From positions 28,629,120 to 28,693,119 of the forward strand of contig NC_088778.1 of assembly GCF_954871325.1 (NCBI RefSeq): 64,000 nt of DNA, in the 5' to 3' direction. Shown piece after piece: positions 59,231 through 64,000 of the stretch. The notes below the pieces were generated by a model. That model saw only the letters and a program-made list of their open reading frames with translations. It had not been told where the DNA came from and searched no databases. Source of the stretch: Gordionus sp. m RMFG-2023 (lineage: Eukaryota; Nematomorpha; Gordioida; Chordodea; Parachordodidae). Within the stretch, counting starts at the first letter, position 1. Every line of letters starts with the position of its first letter. Made by a program: the position numbers and the translations under genes.

Positions 59231-59678
59231 TGTTGTGTTTGGACCGATGGGTCCCCCAGTCTGAATGGGAATAATACAGTCCGTGATCGGGGGTCCGGGA
59301 TGGTCAATGACTGGATCCAGGGGGCCGGGTTTTATCGATTTAGTCATGGAATCACTTGGACAACGTAATTTCCAAAGTTTATTCGAATAAGTGAAATTAC
59401 AACAAAAAAAGAAATTCAATTTAAAACGCACGAAAAATAATTAATGATTAATGGTGTTTTGTTTTCCACCTTTATAATTTTTAAAACAAAAGGGAAAATA
59501 AAAGTTGTTATTTAATCACGATATAATCATTCATGAAACTGGTAAGAACCAGTTTCAAATGCAATATAAAAATAAGGTATAATATATTAATTTCATAACA
59601 AAATAAAGGAAGATGGGAAAACAAAAGAAACAAGTAGAAACAAAAATAAAAGAAATAAGGGGGGAATAGAACATAACA
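59231..59678 (-). repeat. 3' LTR of the gag-only element
   Basis: TG...CA ends (minus: TGTTATGTTC...CACAACA). Contains a perfect hairpin GAAACTGGT-AAGA-ACCAGTTTC at 59535-59556 and, like the 5' LTR, the codons for the first residues of gag (MTKSIKPGPLDPV). Confidence 0.95.
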
Positions 59679-59747
59679 CTCCTCCCCTCTTAAATACGGC
59701 TACCCGGCCGTCGGCGCCGATTTCATTCTTAATTCCTACAAAAATAA

Positions 59748-60110
59748 ACCAAAACGGCATTCGCCGCACCGCTGGTTTAGAGCGGATTTAATAACGAAGG
59801 TAGATACTACCTTAATAAAATAAAATAAACGGCATTCGCCGCACCGCTGGCGGATTTAAAAACGAAGGTAAACCCTACCTTAAGTCGATAAAATAACTAA
59901 AACGGCATTCGCCGGACTGCTGGTTCAGAGCGGATTTAATAACGAAGGTAGATCCTACCTTAAGTCAATAAAATCAATAAAACGGCATATAAAATGAATA
60001 AATAAAACGGCATTAAGGTAGATCCTACCTTAAGTCAATAAAATAAATAAAACGGCATTCGCCGCACCGCTGGTTCAGAGCGGATTTCATTACGACTAAA
60101 TTTTTAAAAC
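59748..60110. repeat. Hairpin-bearing tandem repeat in the gag-only element
   Basis: Units of about 75 bp: ACGGCATTCGCCGCACCGCT, GGTTCAGAGCGGATTTAATA, ACGAAGGTAGATCCTACCTT, AAGTCAATAAAAT. Three fairly full units, a truncated one near 59985-60050 and a final partial one. Each full unit has two potential stem-loops, CCGCT...AGCGG and AAGGTAG-ATC-CTACCTT. Lies between gag and the 3' LTR. Confidence 0.85.
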
Positions 60111-60279
60111 AGTGGACATAAAAAAAAAGGAATTTGTAACAGGTGGAAGACCACACAAAAAAATCAATATATATAAAATCAAAATAAAAAAAAGGTGTTT
60201 TTGTGGGAATACGGCATTTTCCTCCCCTCTTAAACTGGGCTACCCCGGGGTGGTAGGTCCAAGAGATCATGTGGGTTAT

Positions 60280-61176
60280 TTAAAATTTGTTGAGTCTGTT
60301 TGTACGCAGTGGTACGTTGGGTTGGGTCGTAGGTATATTTCGAGGAGTATACTGAGAGGAGTTATAATTGTTGAAAGTTTGTTTCATTGGGCAATTGTAT
60401 TTATAATGCCCCACGTTCCCGCAATTGTAACAGGTTGGGTTATCATTCCGTGGTAAATTCCGACGTGGGGGTTGATAGTAATTCTCTAAAGTTTGCGGGG
60501 TGTTTTGTACATGCGTATACTTTGTGGGTATGTTTATTTGGTTGCTGTATGCGTGGTTCGTCACATTATTTTGGTTAAGCGCTTCAGCCATTTCCCAGGT
60601 TTGCGCAATTTTTAGCTTCCCTTTAAACGTTATATTATCGGACGTGATTACGTGACCTCTTATTCCGGAGGATTGTATCCCCGCTCCGAATTGGGAGGAC
60701 AGGAAGTCCCAGCTGGGGCCTAGATCGCACTGTGAGGCCAAAGCTATCAAAGCTTCCGCATATTCAGTAATCGTTTCGCCCTCTTGCTGGATGCGTTGAC
60801 GAAGCTTGTTGATTGATAGACCTTTGTTGTTATTATTGTTTCCCAAAACCGTTTTTACGTCCTCTATTGACATTTCCAACATAGGCCTTGGTGCAAAGGC
60901 TAACTTTAATTTTGAATATAGGATGTGACCGCATGATGAAAAGAATAAGGATAGTAAATTTGCCTCAGGTTGATGTCGGTGGATAAGCATAAAACGCTCA
61001 AGGTAATGATCTGTTGGCTCTTCCGGGTCGTAGATTATCGAATGTACGTTGGGCGCCAGTGTTGTGTTTGGACCGATGGGTCCCCCAGTCTGAATGGGAA
61101 TAATACAGTCCGTGATCGGGGGTCCGGGATGGTCAATGACTGGATCCAGGGGGCCGGGTTTTATCGATTTAGTCAT
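60280..61176 (-). CDS. Gag polyprotein starting inside the 5' LTR
   Basis: 298 residues. The first 39 residues (MTKSIKPGPLDPVIDHPGPP onward, Pro-rich) are encoded by the LTR; the primer-binding site then encodes LAPNV in frame. A retrotransposon-gag (capsid-like) region follows, with DHYLERFMLIHRHQP, RIQQEGETITEYAEALIAL and IRGHVITSD, and a single CCHC knuckle CYNCGNVGHYKYNC near the C-terminus, after an Asn/Pro/Gln-rich linker. Length suits a small Ty3/gypsy-type Gag. The frame looks whole. Expected function: particle formation and RNA packaging for a non-autonomous element. Confidence 0.85.
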   Translation of the reverse strand: MTKSIKPGPLDPVIDHPGPPITDCIIPIQTGGPIGPNTTLAPNVHSIIYDPEEPTDHYLERFMLIHRHQPEANLLSLFFSSCGHILYSKLKLAFAPRPMLEMSIEDVKTVLGNNNNNKGLSINKLRQRIQQEGETITEYAEALIALASQCDLGPSWDFLSSQFGAGIQSSGIRGHVITSDNITFKGKLKIAQTWEMAEALNQNNVTNHAYSNQINIPTKYTHVQNTPQTLENYYQPPRRNLPRNDNPTCYNCGNVGHYKYNCPMKQTFNNYNSSQYTPRNIPTTQPNVPLRTNRLNKF

Positions 61177-61506
61177 GGAATCACTTGGACAACGTAATTT
61201 TCAAAGTTTATTCGAATAAGTGAAATTACAACAAAAAAAGAAATTCAATTTAAAACGCACGAAAAATAATTAATGATTAATGGTGTTTTGTTTTCCACCT
61301 TTATAATTTTTAAAACAAAAGGGAAAAAAAAGTTGTTATTTAATCACGATATAATCATTCATGAAACTGGTAAGAACCAGTTTCAAATGCAATATAAAAA
61401 TAAGGTATAATATATTAATTTCATAACAAAATAAAGGAAGATGGGAAAACAAAAGAAACAAGTAGAAACAAAAATAAAAGAAATAAGGGGGGAATAGAAC
61501 ATAACA
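61060..61506 (-). repeat. 5' LTR of the gag-only element
   Basis: Nearly identical to 59231-59678. The gag ATG is at 61176-61174 within this LTR, 117 bp before its end. The hairpin GAAACTGGT-AAGA-ACCAGTTTC is at 61363-61384. The transcript must start upstream of the ATG within the LTR. Confidence 0.95.
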
Positions 61507-61715
61507 AATATATATATAAATTTGTATGGATTTATATATATGGGCAAAATATGAATGTGATATATATAAATTTGTCAGGGATTTATATGATATATGGGTT
61601 AAATATGAATTTTATATATATATATAAATTTGGTATGGATTTTATATTAGTAAAAGTTGGATATATATATAAATTTGGCATAGATTTATATGATATATTG
61701 GTAGAAATGATGGTA
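61507..61715. repeat. Right part of the AT-rich tandem array
   Basis: Continues the 59150-59230 array: AAATTTGTATGGATTTATAT, AAATTTGTCAGGGATTTATA, AAATTTGGTATGGATTTTAT and AAATTTGGCATAGATTTATA mark the successive units. Unit spacing varies from about 50 to 65 bp. Confidence 0.75.
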
Positions 61716-63788
61716 CTGAATATTTTTTTTAAATGATGAAATCTTTATATTTAATATATATTAATTTTTAAATTATAAAAATTTTTATTTGCATGTATTA
61801 ACTGTTTATTGTAATTTTTATTAAAGGGAAAATATTTTTATGGATAAGGTCAGTCAGGTGTTAATGGGTATGCCTCAAAATGTAAATATTGTTTAGTTTA
61901 AATACTTGCGAAAGTTCTTTTTTTAAATTTTTTTTTGTATTACATTTTTCTTTTATCTTCGTAAGAATTTTATAACACATCACATTTTACTATGTATATT
62001 ATGAACATGTATTTTTTTTTTTAAATGAACTTAAATTATTTTATATTGTGAATGTTATATTAAAAATTCTCTACATGTATACCATATATCCCATTATATT
62101 CTCAATTTTTGTTACTTTTCATTCTACATTTCTGTGAATCCATGCTAATTGTGATGGCAGGGTTAAGAAGAAATGTTATATTTTTCTTAGGATACTGAGT
62201 AATTCCTAGGAGAAAAATATTTTATTTCCTACGTATTTTATATTTTTCCTCCCTATAAAATATTAAATTTATCTTTATACATGTTCCTTGTAATTTTATT
62301 TAAAATCTTTGTTCGGCAAATTTTTGCAATTCTTTTTAATACCTAAAAATGGATTTTTATATCTATTTTAGGAGATTTTTATAAAAAATGTAGTTTTATT
62401 TATATGACAGAAGGAAAATTACATGTGTTGATATTGCATTTCACACATAGACCATTTGTTCACATTACAGCATTATATGTAAAATCATTATTTCCTAATT
62501 CTCATTAATCAGACCCCGAATAATGTATATTATAACTTCTAGTTCCCAAATGTCTTAAAATAAATGAATTATTATGCTTTGCTGATATTACATTGTCAAT
62601 ATTAATGTTCCATAGATTATAAATACGGATACCACGATGTAAATATCATTATTGATAATATGTTTTCCCGCGATTATATATTGAAATGTATCAGAGATAT
62701 TATACTATAAATCATCATAAAAGGAGGCTATTAGATAAATTCCCTGAACGTTTTCAAGGCGTACCGAAAGTTGATACAATTCAAATGAACAATTCGATAC
62801 AATACCACCGGAGAGGAGGCTGGGCTTGTGAAGGGTGGGCGTGTTGTGCAGTTAGAAAAAGAATAAATAAATTTAATATAATATACTAAATGTCAGTAAT
62901 TTTTCTGATATGAAAATTAATTTTTCTTGGGAGAAGAAGAGAGAATGTGGAGATTAGGAGATGCCAGCTGAAAAAGAACAAAGAAGATATATTGGATTAC
63001 TGGAACCGATTTTGTAATGTGTAAGTTATGGGTTATTTGTTTACATATTTTTATATTAATGTTTATATTATTGTTTATGATACTAATTAGATTTTTTTGT
63101 GAATAAATTGGACGTTTACCATTGGAAGTTTATAGTTTGGACTTATAAATTAACCTAACAGGGTCTACCTATATTTTATCTAAACCATCCTTCTACGCCG
63201 ACGTTATTTTGAATTTAGCGGTGATTTGATTTGCGCCTTTAAGTTATTTGGTTTAAGGATTCAGCACGATTCAGAAAATATTAAAGTTTTATTCCAGTAG
63301 TTTAGTTCACTCCATTAATTGCCACCAAAAATCTATCTCATTTATAGTAAAAAGATATTTTTATAGAATCAATTTTACAGGTAAGGTAAGAATATAAAAG
63401 AATAAATCTTATTCTACATAAAATATACTTTAAAAAAATTTTCCCGATATATTCCCCCTCCCCCCCCCCCTTCCCCAACATCTAAATGCTTAAAAAAATG
63501 TGAAAAATTAATATTGCAATAAGCGTTATCACATTTTGTTTTTTACAATTTTATTAATAAACTATTAAAGGAAATAAAATTAAAGTTATATTTTCGTATC
63601 GAAGAGTTTGATTTTATTTCCATCGGTTTTTAAAGGCTTGCATGATCAATTTTTTGCCTATAGATGATTTTTAAAAACGAAAATAAATTCATTCAGTGCC
63701 AAAATATTTAAAAAAAATATTTTGCGTTAGTCAATTGTGAATTATTTACAAGAAAAACAAATAATTCCTAAATTCAACAACTATTGTC
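61716..63788. other. AT-rich region without recognised genes
   Basis: One 67-codon + frame at 62686-62889 has a GC-richer end (RRGGWACEGWACCAVRKR) but no recognisable family. A C-homopolymer tract lies near 63457-63471. Nothing else identified. Confidence 0.4.
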
Positions 63789-64000
63789 AGGCGCGTAAGC
63801 AGCGGGGGGGAGCAGGGGGACAAATCCCCCCCCCCCAAAGCCAAAAAATGCAGATGCCGGATATATTTTTCAAAAATATTATTGTATATATTAATTTATA
63901 TTTGTTAGTATTTATTCGTACCTCATATTAAATATAAATTTTATTACATTTATTATCACATTCATAAGTTATTTTATCAATTAATTTCGATTTCAAGTTT
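63789..64000. mobile_element. Left end of a hAT-like element, cut by the window edge
   Basis: CAGGCGCGTAAGCAGCGGGG followed by G- and C-rich tracts closely resembles the left terminus of the hAT-type transposon at 55575. The other end lies outside the window, so size and target duplication cannot be checked. Confidence 0.5.

Larger units (their letters stand above)
59231..61506 (-). mobile_element. Young gag-only LTR retrotransposon (non-autonomous)
   Basis: LTRs 59231-59678 (448 bp) and 61060-61506 (447 bp) differ by about one substitution and one small indel. Exact 5-bp target duplication AATAT at 59226-59230 and 61507-61511. On the minus strand the primer-binding site TGGCGCCCAACGT, matching the 3' end of tRNA-Lys as used by several retroelements, directly follows the 5' LTR. 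The purine tract AAGAGGGGAGGAG directly precedes the 3' LTR. The only coding frame is gag. Between gag and the 3' LTR lies a tandem repeat with hairpins. There is no reverse transcriptase or integrase, so it must rely on another element's enzymes. Looks whole as a non-autonomous element and is very recent. Confidence 0.95.

Noticed and set aside
61551-61736. Open frame encoding repeated IYIYKFGMD-like peptides
   Set aside because: Product of the AT-rich tandem array, not a gene.
62686-62889. 67-codon + frame ending RRGGWACEGWACC
   Set aside because: No recognisable family, no splice or codon evidence; listed only as part of a noncoding region.
63457-63471. Homopolymer C/G tracts (also 3721, 28280, 44785, 45390, 45690) as regulatory G-quadruplex sites
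   Set aside because: Several can be accounted for as decayed transposon termini or slippage, and nothing ties them to a promoter.

Overview
This is an AT-rich (roughly three-quarters A+T by eye), gene-poor animal nuclear window. Spliced eukaryotic genes with short exons, a tau-tubulin-kinase family gene, a heparanase gene and an Elongator ELP5 gene point to an invertebrate metazoan. The species cannot be named from the sequence. No bacterial, plasmid or organelle features are present.

Host genes. Three genes are well supported. (1) A heparanase gene (+ strand, 24467-33592), rebuilt here as six exons with matching intron phases, 594 residues, both catalytic glutamates present. (2) An ELP5 gene (- strand, 36403/36361-34924), three exons, convergent with heparanase. 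(3) An intronless 1001-residue tau-tubulin kinase (TTBK/Asator type, - strand, 50449-47444) with an insertion of about 60 residues between the catalytic loop and DFG.

Mobile elements fill most of the rest. 1-13.7 kb is AT-rich noncoding DNA with short inverted-repeat elements and a degenerate foldback-like region. 13.7-22.2 kb is a three-part nest: an old LTR retrotransposon holds a decayed pogo/Tigger DNA transposon in its interior and a Ty3/gypsy element inside one of its LTRs. 23.4-24.45 kb is a 5'-truncated LINE that stops next to the heparanase start. The heparanase introns hold several hAT-type elements; one hAT element sits inside an older hAT MITE and still has an open, spliceable frame lacking the catalytic core. 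37.4-44.2 kb is a Ty3/gypsy element with long open frames, unusual architecture (membrane segment plus four zinc knuckles in the first ORF, 17 Gly/Arg octapeptides before reverse transcriptase, an extra zinc-knuckle ORF after pol), a large 103-bp tandem array upstream, and no LTRs that I can see. 51.8-57 kb carries several hAT-type elements with 8-bp target duplications. 59.2-61.5 kb is a very young gag-only LTR element whose gag start codon lies inside the LTR, so the frame reads through the primer-binding site.

The strongest candidates for something new are the gag-only element (59231-61506), the architecture of the 37-44 kb gypsy element, and the core-less hAT frame nested in the heparanase intron.
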